Shown piece by piece: positions 35,395 through 44,527 of a stretch of DNA of 64,000 nt (positions are counted from its first letter, which is position 1; the number at the start of each line of letters is the position of its first letter). Under the pieces are notes generated by a model. The model was not told where the DNA came from, did not search any database, and was given only the letters and a program-made list of their open reading frames with translations. The translations under genes were made by a program, and so were the position numbers. The stretch is from Azonexus sp. (lineage in GTDB: Bacteria; Pseudomonadota; Gammaproteobacteria; Burkholderiales; Rhodocyclaceae): contig NZ_JAVBXX010000019.1 in assembly GCF_030824335.1 (NCBI RefSeq), positions 1-64,000 on the forward strand, read 5' to 3'.

Positions 35395-36654
35395 ATGGGT
35401 ATTTCTGTCGTGCCCTCCATGGCACTCAACGGCGGGAGCAAAACCTCCTCCGCATCCGGCACCCCGACTGGCGATCAGGCACCGATGGACTTTTCCTCAC
35501 TCCTGGCAGGACAGATTGTCGACACATCGCTCGCCAATCAGCTCTCTATTCCTGATCAGCTCTCTATTCCTGATCAGCTCTCTATTCTTGATCAGCTCTC
35601 TATTTCCGGGCAATTACCTGTACTTACCGCCCCCCCATCTCTGAAGCCATCGCAAGACGAATCGGCCACTGAAAAAAAAGAAGCCATCGACCCTCTATCT
35701 TTGGCCAGTATCGCTTTTTTCGACAGTCTACCTCCACGCGAGATCAAGGGAAAAGATATAACGCAAGACTCTTTTACGGATCAAGAAACATCTCGCAGCA
35801 CAAAAACTGGCAGCAATGCAACAGCAGACGATAGCGTTATCGCGTTTGGCGCAGGGGAAATTGCAGCTAACAACCATTTACTTGCTGGCATCACAACAAC
35901 TAGCGACGCCAAGAGCGCACTAAGTACACGCAACGATGCAAAATCACTTGGCCCGATAACGGATGCCAAGGACCAAATTTCGCTCGAAACCGCCGAAAAC
36001 CATCTCGCGAACGTAATGCCTGGCGCAAGCGACAAACAGGCAGGCAATCTAACAGGCAGCACGCCTCCTTCATTGGCAGCAGACATACTGCCGAGCAACA
36101 ACGAGCCGGCAAAAGTTGCCGGCGACTCCCCGCAAAATGCCGGCACCAATTTCTCTTCCGCGTTAGCCGCGCAAGAAAAAATTCACAGCAACGCAGCAAC
36201 ACGTACCGACAATTCGCAAAATGTCGGCGTCCCGGTTAATGACCCTCGTTGGGCGCAACAAATAGGCGAACGCGTCGTTTGGCTGGCACGTGGCGACATT
36301 CAGAGCGCCCAAATCAACATCACCCCTCCGCAGATGGGGCCGATTCAAATCAACATCAGCCTTAACGGCGATCAGATGTCAGCCCACTTTGTTGCAGCCA
36401 ACGCGGAAGTTCGCCAGGCACTGGACGAAGCCATGCCACGCCTGCGGGAAATGCTATCTGGCGCAGGCATCAACTTGGGGCAAGCAAACGTTGGATCGCA
36501 AACACCGCAACAGCAGCAATCCTCCGCGCAATTCGGCGAGACACCCCGTTCGAGAGGTGAAGACGCTATACTTTCGGCCGATAAGCACATGGACTCCAGC
36601 ACGACGAGCCAGCCCGTCCTGCGCGGCAGGGGCTTGGTTGATCTATTTGCCTGA
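35395..36654 (+). CDS. fliK: Flagellar hook-length control protein FliK
   Basis: A 419-residue protein. The N-terminal two thirds are low-complexity and poorly conserved and act as the molecular ruler. The C-terminal domain (about 275-375: ARGDIQSAQINITPPQMGPI, MPRLREMLSGAGINLGQ) is the conserved FliK switch domain that acts on FlhB. Residues about 48-71 are a six-residue tandem repeat (LSIPDQ). A AAGGCGG ribosome site precedes the start. It is one of two FliK-type genes in the window. Confidence 0.93.
   Translation: MGISVVPSMALNGGSKTSSASGTPTGDQAPMDFSSLLAGQIVDTSLANQLSIPDQLSIPDQLSILDQLSISGQLPVLTAPPSLKPSQDESATEKKEAIDPLSLASIAFFDSLPPREIKGKDITQDSFTDQETSRSTKTGSNATADDSVIAFGAGEIAANNHLLAGITTTSDAKSALSTRNDAKSLGPITDAKDQISLETAENHLANVMPGASDKQAGNLTGSTPPSLAADILPSNNEPAKVAGDSPQNAGTNFSSALAAQEKIHSNAATRTDNSQNVGVPVNDPRWAQQIGERVVWLARGDIQSAQINITPPQMGPIQINISLNGDQMSAHFVAANAEVRQALDEAMPRLREMLSGAGINLGQANVGSQTPQQQQSSAQFGETPRSRGEDAILSADKHMDSSTTSQPVLRGRGLVDLFA
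35536..35607 (+). repeat. 18-bp tandem repeat in fliK (four copies)
   Basis: Four consecutive 18-bp units of the type GATCAGCTCTCTATTCCT lie head to tail. They are near-identical and in frame, coding for LSIPDQ-like hexapeptides. Copy-number change would lengthen or shorten FliK by six residues without breaking the frame. Confidence 0.85.
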
Positions 36655-36679
36655 ACGATAAACCTAAAAAGGAAAAAGC

Positions 36680-37249
36680 ATGGCCAAGGATGCAAAGCCA
36701 GCCGAAGAAGGGGCAGATGGCGCCCCGAAGAAAAGCAAAAAGCTGCTTATCATCATAGTCGCTTTCTTTCTTCTGCTATTAATTGGCGGCGGAGGTGCGG
36801 CTTACCTGTTGATGTCGGGAGGTCATGACGAACTTGACGAGGAAGAAGCCGCAGAAGAAAACGTCAAGCCAAATAAAAAGGCTAACAAAAAGAAGGAAAA
36901 GTCTGCTCCTCCTGTATTTGTTAACCTCGACCCATTCACAGTCAATCTAGTCCCGGAAGTTGGTGACCAGTATCTGCAAGTCGCTCTCTCTGTCGAACTG
37001 GAAGATCCCACCGCCCAAGAAAGTCTAACTGTCTTGATGCCAAGAATTCGCAACAACGTTACGCTATTGCTTTCGAGCAGGAAAGCATCGGAACTGTTAC
37101 CGAAAGAAGGCAAAGAAAAACTTGCCTCGGAAATCATGCAAGAGATCAACGATGCCATCAATCCGCCTGTCACAAACAAGCAAGGCGTCAAACAGCACTC
37201 CGAAGGACCGATCGTGTCCGTTCTGTTTACCTCTTTCATCATCCAGTAA
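36680..37249 (+). CDS. fliL: Flagellar basal-body associated protein FliL
   Basis: A 189-residue single-pass inner-membrane protein. A Lys-rich cytoplasmic start is followed by a transmembrane helix at about 22-48 (LLIIIVAFFLLLLIGGGG), an acidic then Lys-rich linker, and a periplasmic domain (FVNLDPFTVNLVPEVGDQYL). FliL surrounds the stator units and supports torque. It begins the fliLMNOPQR block and is six bases ahead of fliM. Confidence 0.95.
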   Translation: MAKDAKPAEEGADGAPKKSKKLLIIIVAFFLLLLIGGGGAAYLLMSGGHDELDEEEAAEENVKPNKKANKKKEKSAPPVFVNLDPFTVNLVPEVGDQYLQVALSVELEDPTAQESLTVLMPRIRNNVTLLLSSRKASELLPKEGKEKLASEIMQEINDAINPPVTNKQGVKQHSEGPIVSVLFTSFIIQ

Positions 37250-37255
37250 GGAGCC

Positions 37256-38272
37256 ATGGCCGGCGACTTTCTCTCCCAAGATGAGGTTGATGCCCTACTC
37301 AAAGGCGTCACCGGGGATACTGACGAGCCAGAAGCGGGAGTCAGCGAAGATACAAGCATCCGCTCTTATAACCTTGGCACGCAAGAGCGGATTGTCCGTG
37401 GCCGCATGCCAACGCTGGAACTGGTCAACGAACGCTTCGCCCGTTATCTTCGGATTGGCTTGTTCAATTACATGCACCGCAACGCGGAGATTTCGGTCGG
37501 GCCAATCCGGGTTCAGAAATACAGCGAGTTCATCCGAAATCTGGTCGTACCGACCAATCTGAACCTGGTCGCAGCCAAACCGCTGCGAGGAACGGCGCTC
37601 TTTGTTTTCGATCCGAACCTCGTGTTTTTGGTGGTGGACAACATGTTTGGTGGCGATGGCCGCTTCCATACCCGCGTTGAAGGCCGGGACTTTACCGCAA
37701 CGGAACAAAGGATCATTCAGGGCTTGCTGGCAGTTGTTTTCAGTGAATATTCCAAATCCTGGAAACCAGTACACGAAATCACTTTCGAGTACATTCGTTC
37801 GGAAATGAACTCACAGTTTGCCAACATTGCCACGCCATCCGAAATCGTCGTTTCAACGTCGTTCACCCTGGAATTCGGTGGAGCGACCTCTGACATGCAC
37901 ATTTGCTTCCCCTACTCGATGCTTGAGCCGATCCGCGACCTGCTCTATAGCACGATGCAGAGCGACCAACTATCCACCGACAAGCGCTGGATAGGCACAT
38001 TGCGCAAACAGTTACAGGGGGCCGAAGTAGAAATTGTTGCGCAACTCGGCTCAGGAAAAGTATCACTACGTGAAATATTGAAGCTCAAGCCGGGTGACGT
38101 CATCCCGATCACCATTCCAACGCATATTGAAGCCCTCGTAGACAACGTTCCGTTGATGGAATGCACGTATGGTCAACAGAACGGTCAATATGCACTTAAG
38201 CTGGAAAAATTCATTGCAACGCCAGCTGAAATCGCAGGTGGCGAACCCGTGAGGGGAGAAAAGAATGTCTGA
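37256..38272 (+). CDS. fliM: Motor switch protein FliM
   Basis: A 338-residue C-ring protein. The N-terminal LSQDEVDALLKGV is the CheY-P binding helix. The middle CheC-like domain and the C-terminal SpoA domain (KVSLREILKLKPGDVIPI) follow. It relays chemotaxis signals to the switch and pairs with FliG and FliN. It starts after AAGGAG and overlaps fliN by eight bases. Confidence 0.97.
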   Translation: MAGDFLSQDEVDALLKGVTGDTDEPEAGVSEDTSIRSYNLGTQERIVRGRMPTLELVNERFARYLRIGLFNYMHRNAEISVGPIRVQKYSEFIRNLVVPTNLNLVAAKPLRGTALFVFDPNLVFLVVDNMFGGDGRFHTRVEGRDFTATEQRIIQGLLAVVFSEYSKSWKPVHEITFEYIRSEMNSQFANIATPSEIVVSTSFTLEFGGATSDMHICFPYSMLEPIRDLLYSTMQSDQLSTDKRWIGTLRKQLQGAEVEIVAQLGSGKVSLREILKLKPGDVIPITIPTHIEALVDNVPLMECTYGQQNGQYALKLEKFIATPAEIAGGEPVRGEKNV

Positions 38273-38711
38273 GGAAATGGAAAACATCGAAAATATGGGC
38301 ATGGAAGGCGACGACCAGATCAGCGAGGACGACTGGGCAGCAGCCATGTCCGAACAGACGACCCTTGATACACCAAGCACCACAACCGTCGCTCAGCCAG
38401 CGGATATCTTCCCGTCTTTTGGCGGACCAATGGCAGCCAGCGGGGTAATGAACGAGCTCGACATGATTCTGGACATTCCCGTCCAGATTACCGTTGAACT
38501 TGGGCGGACGAAAATCACAATCAAAAACCTACTCCAGTTGGCTCACGGTTCAGTCGTAGAACTTGATGCCATGGCAGGGGAGCCGATGGATGTTCTGGTC
38601 AACGGCACCTTGATTGCTCAAGGAGAAGTTGTTGTCGTCAACGACAAATTCGGCATTCGCCTGACCGATATTATTACGCCTTCCGAACGCATGCGAAAAA
38701 TCAACCGCTAG
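38265..38711 (+). CDS. fliN: Motor switch protein FliN
   Basis: A 148-residue protein. The acidic N-terminal part (about 1-60) is variable. The C-terminal SpoA domain (LDIPVQITVELGRTKITIKN, GEPMDVLVNGTLIAQGEVVV) is strongly conserved. FliN forms the lower C-ring and binds FliH. An 83-bp gap follows before fliO. Confidence 0.96.
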   Translation: MSEEMENIENMGMEGDDQISEDDWAAAMSEQTTLDTPSTTTVAQPADIFPSFGGPMAASGVMNELDMILDIPVQITVELGRTKITIKNLLQLAHGSVVELDAMAGEPMDVLVNGTLIAQGEVVVVNDKFGIRLTDIITPSERMRKINR

Positions 38712-38794
38712 CTGGAAAACCGGGGTTTTGCCATGTCGACCGCAAGAATGCCGAGACTTGGCTTTTGGGTTTAAGATAGCAGGCTTCTAAACCT

Positions 38795-39235
38795 TTGCCT
38801 GCCATCAACTTGCGTCGCCTTGCCTTCCTCGTTTTCACCCTTTTCCTGTCACTATCGGCTCATGCCAACGAGCCAAGTACAGCGGGAATTCCAACCGGCA
38901 CCTACCTGCAGGCTACGCTCGCCCTGTTGCTGATCATTGGTCTCTTGTTCGGCGCAACCTGGGCCGCACGCAAGGTATCCGGCGGGAAAATGTTTGGACA
39001 AGGCAACATGAGAGTCATCAGCGGCATTGCCTTGGGACCACGCGAACGCATTGTGCTGATTGAAGTTGAAGACCAGTGGTTGGTCATCGGCGTCGTCCCG
39101 GGACAAATTCGTACGCTGCATACACTACCCAAAGGCAGTGACACAGTTTCCGGTGCGAGCACCAGAAACGGCACCGAAACATCGTTTGCCGAATGGCTTA
39201 AATCAATCAGGGAGCGCCGCGGCAATGCGAATTAA
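38795..39235 (+). CDS. fliO: Flagellar biosynthesis protein FliO
   Basis: A 146-residue protein. A cleavable-type signal (LAFLVFTLFLSLSAHA) leads to a single transmembrane helix at about 32-52, followed by a FliO domain (MRVISGIALGPRERIVLIEV). FliO assists FliP ring assembly. Only TTG starts are available in frame (38795 or 38810), so the exact start is uncertain. It overlaps fliP by 11 bases. Confidence 0.87.
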   Translation: MPAINLRRLAFLVFTLFLSLSAHANEPSTAGIPTGTYLQATLALLLIIGLLFGATWAARKVSGGKMFGQGNMRVISGIALGPRERIVLIEVEDQWLVIGVVPGQIRTLHTLPKGSDTVSGASTRNGTETSFAEWLKSIRERRGNAN

Positions 39236-39968
39236 ATGGTTGATCTCACTCCCGCTACTCTTCGTGGCAAGCCAGGTACTGGCACAGAATGCTGGACTGC
39301 CGGCACTAACCAGCACACCATCAGCCGGCGGCGGGACAACCTACGGCCTGACCATCCAGACATTGTTGCTGCTCACAGCAATGACCTTCATCCCACCCGC
39401 TATCCTGATGATGACCAGCTTCACCCGCATCGTCATCGTGATGTCATTGCTACGTCATGCCATGGGCACCCAAACAGCGCCGCCCAACCAGATCATCGTT
39501 GGCTTGTCGTTATTCCTGACTTTTTTCATCATGTCACCGACACTTGACCGGGTCTACACAGAAGCTTATGTCCCACTATCCGAAAACCGGATCAACATCA
39601 TGCAAGCCGGTGAGCGCGCCTTGGAACCAATGCGCGCATTCATGCTGAAACACACGCGCGAGGCAGATATTGCGATGTTTGCCGGCGTCGCAAAAATCGA
39701 AAAAATTGCTACCCCGGAAGATATCCCGCTACGCATTCTGATTCCCTCCTTCGTGATCAGCGAGTTAAAAACCGCTTTTCAGATCGGATTCATCCTCTTC
39801 ATTCCTTTTCTCATCATTGACATGGTGGTCGCCAGCATCCTGATGTCCATGGGTATGATGATGATGTCCCCTGTCATGGTCGCCCTCCCTTTCAAACTGA
39901 TGCTTTTCGTGCTAGTGGATGGCTGGCACCTGATCATCGGCTCATTGGTCCAGAGTTTCAACGTATGA
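39225..39968 (+). CDS. fliP: Export gate protein FliP
   Basis: A 247-residue protein with a signal peptide (LISLPLLFVASQVLA) and four transmembrane helices. The family motif region MTSFTRIVIVMSLLRHAMG and the TEAYVPLSENRI stretch are present. With FliQ and FliR it forms the pore of the export gate. The start at 39225 lies in the end of fliO; an upstream frame is not used. Confidence 0.96.
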   Translation: MRIKWLISLPLLFVASQVLAQNAGLPALTSTPSAGGGTTYGLTIQTLLLLTAMTFIPPAILMMTSFTRIVIVMSLLRHAMGTQTAPPNQIIVGLSLFLTFFIMSPTLDRVYTEAYVPLSENRINIMQAGERALEPMRAFMLKHTREADIAMFAGVAKIEKIATPEDIPLRILIPSFVISELKTAFQIGFILFIPFLIIDMVVASILMSMGMMMMSPVMVALPFKLMLFVLVDGWHLIIGSLVQSFNV

Positions 39969-40234
39969 CCCCCGGACTGGTCATGGAAATCGGCCGTCAG
40001 GCCATTGAGGTTACCTTGATGCTCTCGGCCCCCATGCTACTTGCCGCGCTGGCAATCGGTCTGGTCATCAGTATTTTCCAGGCGGCGACACAGATCAACG
40101 AGGCCACGCTGCAATTCGTTCCCAAGCTAGTAGGAATTTTCGCCGTCCTACTCTTCGCCGGCCCATGGATGCTGCAGTATATGGTCGACTACATTCAAAG
40201 ACTGTTTGGTAGCATTCCCCAGATCATCGGCTAA
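39965..40234 (+). CDS. fliQ: Export gate protein FliQ
   Basis: An 89-residue protein of two membrane helices with AALAIGLVISIFQAATQINE, the diagnostic FliQ stretch. It starts in the fliP stop codon (ATGA) and ends two bases before fliR. Four copies wrap the FliPR core. Confidence 0.96.
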   Translation: MTPGLVMEIGRQAIEVTLMLSAPMLLAALAIGLVISIFQAATQINEATLQFVPKLVGIFAVLLFAGPWMLQYMVDYIQRLFGSIPQIIG

Positions 40235-40236
40235 CC

Positions 40237-41022
40237 ATGCTGACGCTCAATACGGCGCAAATTGATGCCTGGATCGTTTTTTACGCATTTCCTCTGGCAC
40301 GCATTCTGGGCATGATCGTGACTGTTCCTTTGTGGAGCACGGCTGGCATACCACGCCGAACCCGACTCATTCTGGGTTTTGCCATTACACTTGCCATTGC
40401 CCCCGCCCTACCTCCGATGCCGGTCATCCAACCGGCCTCCTTAGCCGGGCTGTGGATATTGGCGCAACAGATGCTTATCGGTATTGCCATGGGTTTTGCG
40501 GCACGCGTAGTTTTTGCCGCCATCGATATGGCAGGAACCTTCATCGGATTCCAGATGGGTCTAGGGTTTGCTAGCTTCTTCGACCCGCTGCAGGGGGCAC
40601 AAACACCTGTGCTAGCTGAATTTATTGGTTTGCTGGCGTTATTGCTGTTCATGGCTTTTGACGGCCACCTGCTTTACATTTCGACAGTTGCCCAAAGTTT
40701 TTATGCCATCCCGGTCGGCCCCGAAGCCCTTGCTGCCAGCAGTTGGAGGAATCTGGCGGAACTGGGAAGCAAGATATTTTCTGCAGGGTTGTTACTTGCC
40801 CTACCCGTCATCGTCGCACTGCTGATTGTCAATGTGGCACTTGGCGTATTAACCAAGGCGGCACCGCAACTCAATCTTTTTGCTCTGGGTTTTCCGGTAA
40901 CGTTGATGGGTGGCTTCGTTGGTGTTGCTGTCTCACTGAACTACATTTCAGAACCACTGCACACTTTATTCGACTTCGCTCTGCAGTCGATGCTGGGTTT
41001 TGCCGTTCCAGCCAGTCAGTAA
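40237..41022 (+). CDS. fliR: Export gate protein FliR
   Basis: A 261-residue polytopic protein with the usual FliR features: LARILGMIVTVPLWSTAGIP, FIGFQMGLGFASFFDP and the C-terminal FALGFPVTLMGGFVG. One FliR completes the FliP5Q4R1 gate. Its 3' end overlaps by seven bases the end of a convergent lipoprotein gene. No terminator hairpin separates the two. Confidence 0.95.
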   Translation: MLTLNTAQIDAWIVFYAFPLARILGMIVTVPLWSTAGIPRRTRLILGFAITLAIAPALPPMPVIQPASLAGLWILAQQMLIGIAMGFAARVVFAAIDMAGTFIGFQMGLGFASFFDPLQGAQTPVLAEFIGLLALLLFMAFDGHLLYISTVAQSFYAIPVGPEALAASSWRNLAELGSKIFSAGLLLALPVIVALLIVNVALGVLTKAAPQLNLFALGFPVTLMGGFVGVAVSLNYISEPLHTLFDFALQSMLGFAVPASQ

Positions 41023-41456
41023 GCTGCGCTCCCGGAGAACGAATCCAAGCTTTCGCGTTTGACGAAACGTATCGTTCCTTCTGCAACTCTTCTAGCCCCA
41101 AAAGTTTGCGAATCGATACCTTCGCTGAATTCGAGAATCTGATAAGCAGCATGACCAAATTCATGTTGCAACTGGCTGGCCCGACGCTTCAGGATTTGCA
41201 TTGACTCACCCCCGCCGCCGGTGTGAAAACGTTTCATTTTCATCGAAAATCGGTAGGTATCATCGCTCAAGCGGCTTTCCTCGATTTCCCAGTTGGGTGC
41301 CAGGGGGTCATAAATCACATACACCGCGGCCGCAACCACTGCCGCAGCCCCCCAATTAAGAGCGCTATTGCTAGCCAATGAAAACCCACCAACATTGTTA
41401 CTGCTACATGCAGATGCCAACAACGCCACGCTAACAAGGAAAAAGTTTTTTTTCAC
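41016..41456 (-). CDS. Lipoprotein coupled to flgL, unknown function
   Basis: A 146-residue protein with a lipoprotein signal (KKNFFLVSVALLASAC, cysteine at 17). A hydrophobic stretch lies at about 34-50 and a periplasmic domain with YRFSMKMKRFHTGGGGE and a QLQHEFGHAAYQIL segment follows. It starts with GTG overlapping the flgL stop (GTGA), so it is translationally coupled to the hook-filament junction gene. No family is recognised. A role in outer-membrane passage or regulation of the flagellum is only suggested by position. Confidence 0.72.
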   Translation of the reverse strand: MKKNFFLVSVALLASACSSNNVGGFSLASNSALNWGAAAVVAAAVYVIYDPLAPNWEIEESRLSDDTYRFSMKMKRFHTGGGGESMQILKRRASQLQHEFGHAAYQILEFSEGIDSQTFGARRVAEGTIRFVKRESLDSFSGSAAY

Positions 41457-42421
41457 AAGATATTGAAGAGGGTTAATTGGCTAGTTTGCTTGAAGGTCAG
41501 TTGCGTCGCTTCAAGCTGCGTCTGCAGACGAGTGAAACGTGAGATCGCTTCGGTGTAATCGAGATCCTGCAGTTCTGCGAGGCGAACATCATAGAGATAG
41601 TTAACATCGTCGGATGTTTTTGTCAGCCCGTCGAGTGCATTCATCCGAGCACCCAACGTGGCGCGAATATTGGCGACATGCGCCAACCCAGACTCCAGCG
41701 TTGTTTGAGCAGTCTCTAATTCATTTAAGTCAAAGGGAACCGCATCAGAGGGATCGACGAGAGCAATCAAATTCTGGATGCTGTCGAACATGCTCTCACC
41801 GATGACATCGCCCTGTGCAGTACGAACCTGCATGAACACATCAATGCCGTTGACAGAGACGGGCATCTGCTTTGAAGAGCTCACCTGCACCGCCGGACCA
41901 CCAGCATCCCCTTTATAGCTCACGGAGGTTGTTGCCAAGTCATACTTTGCTGGCGGCGGGACCAAGGTATTTTGGACAAACGGACCACCAGCTACCGTCG
42001 ACTTGTTACCGGCAAATATATAAAGCCCGGTACCATCCTGAGCGTTGGCAAATTCAAGAATGCTGTTGAAATTGAGTTTCAACTCCGCTGCGATCATGCC
42101 GCGCTGCGAATCATTAAGAGTAGGATTTTTCGCTTCCGCCGCCTGTTCGATAATACGAGTCAGGCGCTCACCCACGCCTGCCACAACAGCCTCGGTCGTG
42201 CCGATCTGCATCATTGCATCGGCCTGATTTTCGAGAAATTGCTTATTGACACCTTTCGACTGCGTGACCTCAAGCGCTTCCGAAGCGCCGATGGGGTCAT
42301 CAGCAGGCGTCAGCATACGCCGGCCGGTAGACAATTGATTCTGGGTCTGAAACATCTGGCTTTGCAAAGTCATCAAACCTTGCAAACCGGTGCTATAGAT
42401 CATTGAGGAACTGACACGCAT
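41453..42421 (-). CDS. flgL: Hook-filament junction protein FlgL (HAP3)
   Basis: A 322-residue protein with flagellin-like ends: MIYSTGLQGLMTLQSQMFQT, GRRMLTPADDPIGASEALEV and the C-terminal TEAISRFTRLQTQLEATQLT. It joins FlgK to the filament. The gene lies 11 bases downstream of flgK and overlaps the lipoprotein gene by four bases. Confidence 0.95.
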   Translation of the reverse strand: MRVSSSMIYSTGLQGLMTLQSQMFQTQNQLSTGRRMLTPADDPIGASEALEVTQSKGVNKQFLENQADAMMQIGTTEAVVAGVGERLTRIIEQAAEAKNPTLNDSQRGMIAAELKLNFNSILEFANAQDGTGLYIFAGNKSTVAGGPFVQNTLVPPPAKYDLATTSVSYKGDAGGPAVQVSSSKQMPVSVNGIDVFMQVRTAQGDVIGESMFDSIQNLIALVDPSDAVPFDLNELETAQTTLESGLAHVANIRATLGARMNALDGLTKTSDDVNYLYDVRLAELQDLDYTEAISRFTRLQTQLEATQLTFKQTSQLTLFNIL

Positions 42422-42432
42422 GATGCTTCTCC

Positions 42433-44475
42433 TTACCTGATCGAGATGATGGTATCGAACAGGGTTCCACCAATCTCCAAGACCTTGGCTGCGGCTTGGT
42501 AGGCTTGCTGGTATTTCATCAAATTGGCGGCCTCTTCATCCAGATTAACAGCCGACAAGGCATCACGCCCATTTGTCGCCTGCTTCAAGACTGCCTCTTG
42601 CGATGCCAATCTTACCTTGGCTTCGCGCGTGCGAATCCCGTTATCCGCCACTAGTCGCGCGTAAGACGTCTGATACGATGCAGTACCGCCTGCCGTGGTG
42701 TTAGCGGTCTGCAACTTGGCGAACAGCAAGGCATTACGCCCATCCTGCGCAGCCCCCTGACTCGCCTCAATGGTAAAGGTATCGCCAGCATTCGGCCGGC
42801 CATCGACCTTGAAATATGTGTTGTCGATATTAAAACCCACCAACGTCCCCCGCACCACATCGGTCAACGGGATCGGGTCAGCCCCAGCACTGGTAGCGAA
42901 CACGAATGCAGGGTCATTTAGATTGTCATTAGAATAGATAGCCGTCCAATTACCTGCTCCGGTGTAGCTCAGGTTAATGTCCGTCGCTGTCGCCGTAACG
43001 GTCATCGGCAAACTGGCCATGGAATAGCCACCAGCAACCACGCCCTGCCCAAGCACCATCGACCCCGTATTGGCACTATTCGGAACCGTCCGAACCGGCG
43101 CGCCAGCCGCCACCATGCGTGGATCGGCAAGAATTCGCTCGTTGACCGTAATATTTCGCGATGCTTCGGCAAATGGGCTGATCATGAATCTATCGCCGGC
43201 AGCGCCACTCACATCGATGTCAAGCGAAATGCCATCAAAAGTTACCGTTCCGGTACCCGTCCCTGTCGCCACGCTTTGATTGTCTGACAAGCGGCGAATC
43301 GTGTAATCCCCACCGGCGTCAAAGGTCAGGTGATAATCGTTGGGCTGAAGTTGGGTATAGAAGGACCCCGAATAGGTAGGTGGTGATGGCTGCTCCGGTG
43401 GCATGAATTTCACATTGGAAATAACGCCCGTACCGCTGCCATAAGTACTTTCAGTAATCTTGGGTGCCGGCACCGAGAAAAACTCACCTTCAAACCCGGC
43501 CTGTCCGTCGATTCGGCCAAGCAAATCCTGACCTAATCCATACTGCGCATTGAAAGTCAGGCTCATCGAAACGGCGACACGGCCCAACTCGTTCTTTGCA
43601 GCATCGAGTGATTGTTTTCTAAAACTCACCAGACCGCCGAGTTCACCACCGACGATCAACGACTCGGGCAACTCCTGGCTACCGCCAGCCGTCTTGAGGG
43701 CAACCACGATGCGTGATGGGTCCAGACTGGAAGCGACCGCACGCATTTCGCTGACATTGCCGCCAACGACCAGTTGTTGACCGTTGCCCACGAATACATT
43801 GGCCGCACCATTCGAGTCTATCGTCGAACTGACCTTGATCATCTTGTTGACTTCGCTCATCAGGTAGTCACGCTGATCAAGCAGGTCGTTGGCCGGCTGG
43901 CCGTATGAGGCTTGCGACAGCACGATACGCTGATTGAGATCAGCAATTTCGTAGGCGTAGGCGTTGATATCCGCGACCGCACTTTGAATACGACCGTTCA
44001 ATTGCTGATCGATTTCCGAGAGGCGACTTTCCAGATTGCTAAAACGATTAACCAAGGTCTGAGAGGTCGTCAGCATCGATTGGCGCGCAGGCAAAGACGA
44101 AGGGTTCGAAGCCACCTGCTGCACACCGGTGAAAAACTCCTGCAATGCGGGCGACAACCCGGCTTCGGGGTCAGCCAGCATCAGATCGATCTGGGATAAC
44201 TGACTGAACTGCGTATCGAAAAAGCTGACCTGCGTTTGTGCCGATTTAACCCGCCCCTCAAGAAATTGATCGTATTCCCGCTTGACGGTGGTGACATGCA
44301 CCCCTTGGCCGATCGCACCCGAGCCCGTATTGACCGAAATGTTTGTCGCCAGAATAGCACTCTGCCGGGTGTAACCCGGAGTATGCGCGTTCACGATATT
44401 GTGCTCGGTCGTCATCAAGGCAACCTGTGCTGCGCGGATGCCGGTGACGCCAATGCTTAAAAGTCCTGTGCCCAT
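42433..44475 (-). CDS. flgK: Hook-filament junction protein FlgK (HAP1)
   Basis: A 680-residue protein, at the long end for FlgK, with an enlarged middle containing Gly/Ser/Thr-rich stretches. The N-terminal GVTGIRAAQVALMTTEHNI and C-terminal EEAANLMKYQQAYQAAAKVL are the rod-hook family ends. It caps the hook and carries FlgL. A possible sigma-28 promoter lies upstream at 44493-44519, so it may be expressed late. Confidence 0.95.
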   Translation of the reverse strand: MGTGLLSIGVTGIRAAQVALMTTEHNIVNAHTPGYTRQSAILATNISVNTGSGAIGQGVHVTTVKREYDQFLEGRVKSAQTQVSFFDTQFSQLSQIDLMLADPEAGLSPALQEFFTGVQQVASNPSSLPARQSMLTTSQTLVNRFSNLESRLSEIDQQLNGRIQSAVADINAYAYEIADLNQRIVLSQASYGQPANDLLDQRDYLMSEVNKMIKVSSTIDSNGAANVFVGNGQQLVVGGNVSEMRAVASSLDPSRIVVALKTAGGSQELPESLIVGGELGGLVSFRKQSLDAAKNELGRVAVSMSLTFNAQYGLGQDLLGRIDGQAGFEGEFFSVPAPKITESTYGSGTGVISNVKFMPPEQPSPPTYSGSFYTQLQPNDYHLTFDAGGDYTIRRLSDNQSVATGTGTGTVTFDGISLDIDVSGAAGDRFMISPFAEASRNITVNERILADPRMVAAGAPVRTVPNSANTGSMVLGQGVVAGGYSMASLPMTVTATATDINLSYTGAGNWTAIYSNDNLNDPAFVFATSAGADPIPLTDVVRGTLVGFNIDNTYFKVDGRPNAGDTFTIEASQGAAQDGRNALLFAKLQTANTTAGGTASYQTSYARLVADNGIRTREAKVRLASQEAVLKQATNGRDALSAVNLDEEAANLMKYQQAYQAAAKVLEIGGTLFDTIISIR

Positions 44476-44492
44476 GATTCACCTCATTAGGG

Positions 44493-44519
44493 TCTACGGC
44501 CAAAAAGCCGAAATATTGA
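44493..44519 (-). promoter_or_regulatory. Possible sigma-28 promoter of flgKL
   Basis: On the minus strand TCAATATT (44512-44519), an 11-base spacer and GCCGTAGA (44493-44500) match five of eight bases in each half of the FliA consensus. Spacing is exact. Late expression of flgKL from FliA is common elsewhere. The region can also form a short CGGC-GCCG hairpin. Confidence 0.4.
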
Positions 44520-44527
44520 GGCGCAGA

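Noticed and set aside
35536..35607. Possible CRISPR-like repeat
   Set aside because: Units are contiguous with no spacers and are in frame within fliK, so it is a coding tandem repeat.
38712..38794. Terminator between fliN and fliO
   Set aside because: The AAAACC-GGTTTT palindrome has too short a loop and no following T tract; fliO is probably cotranscribed.
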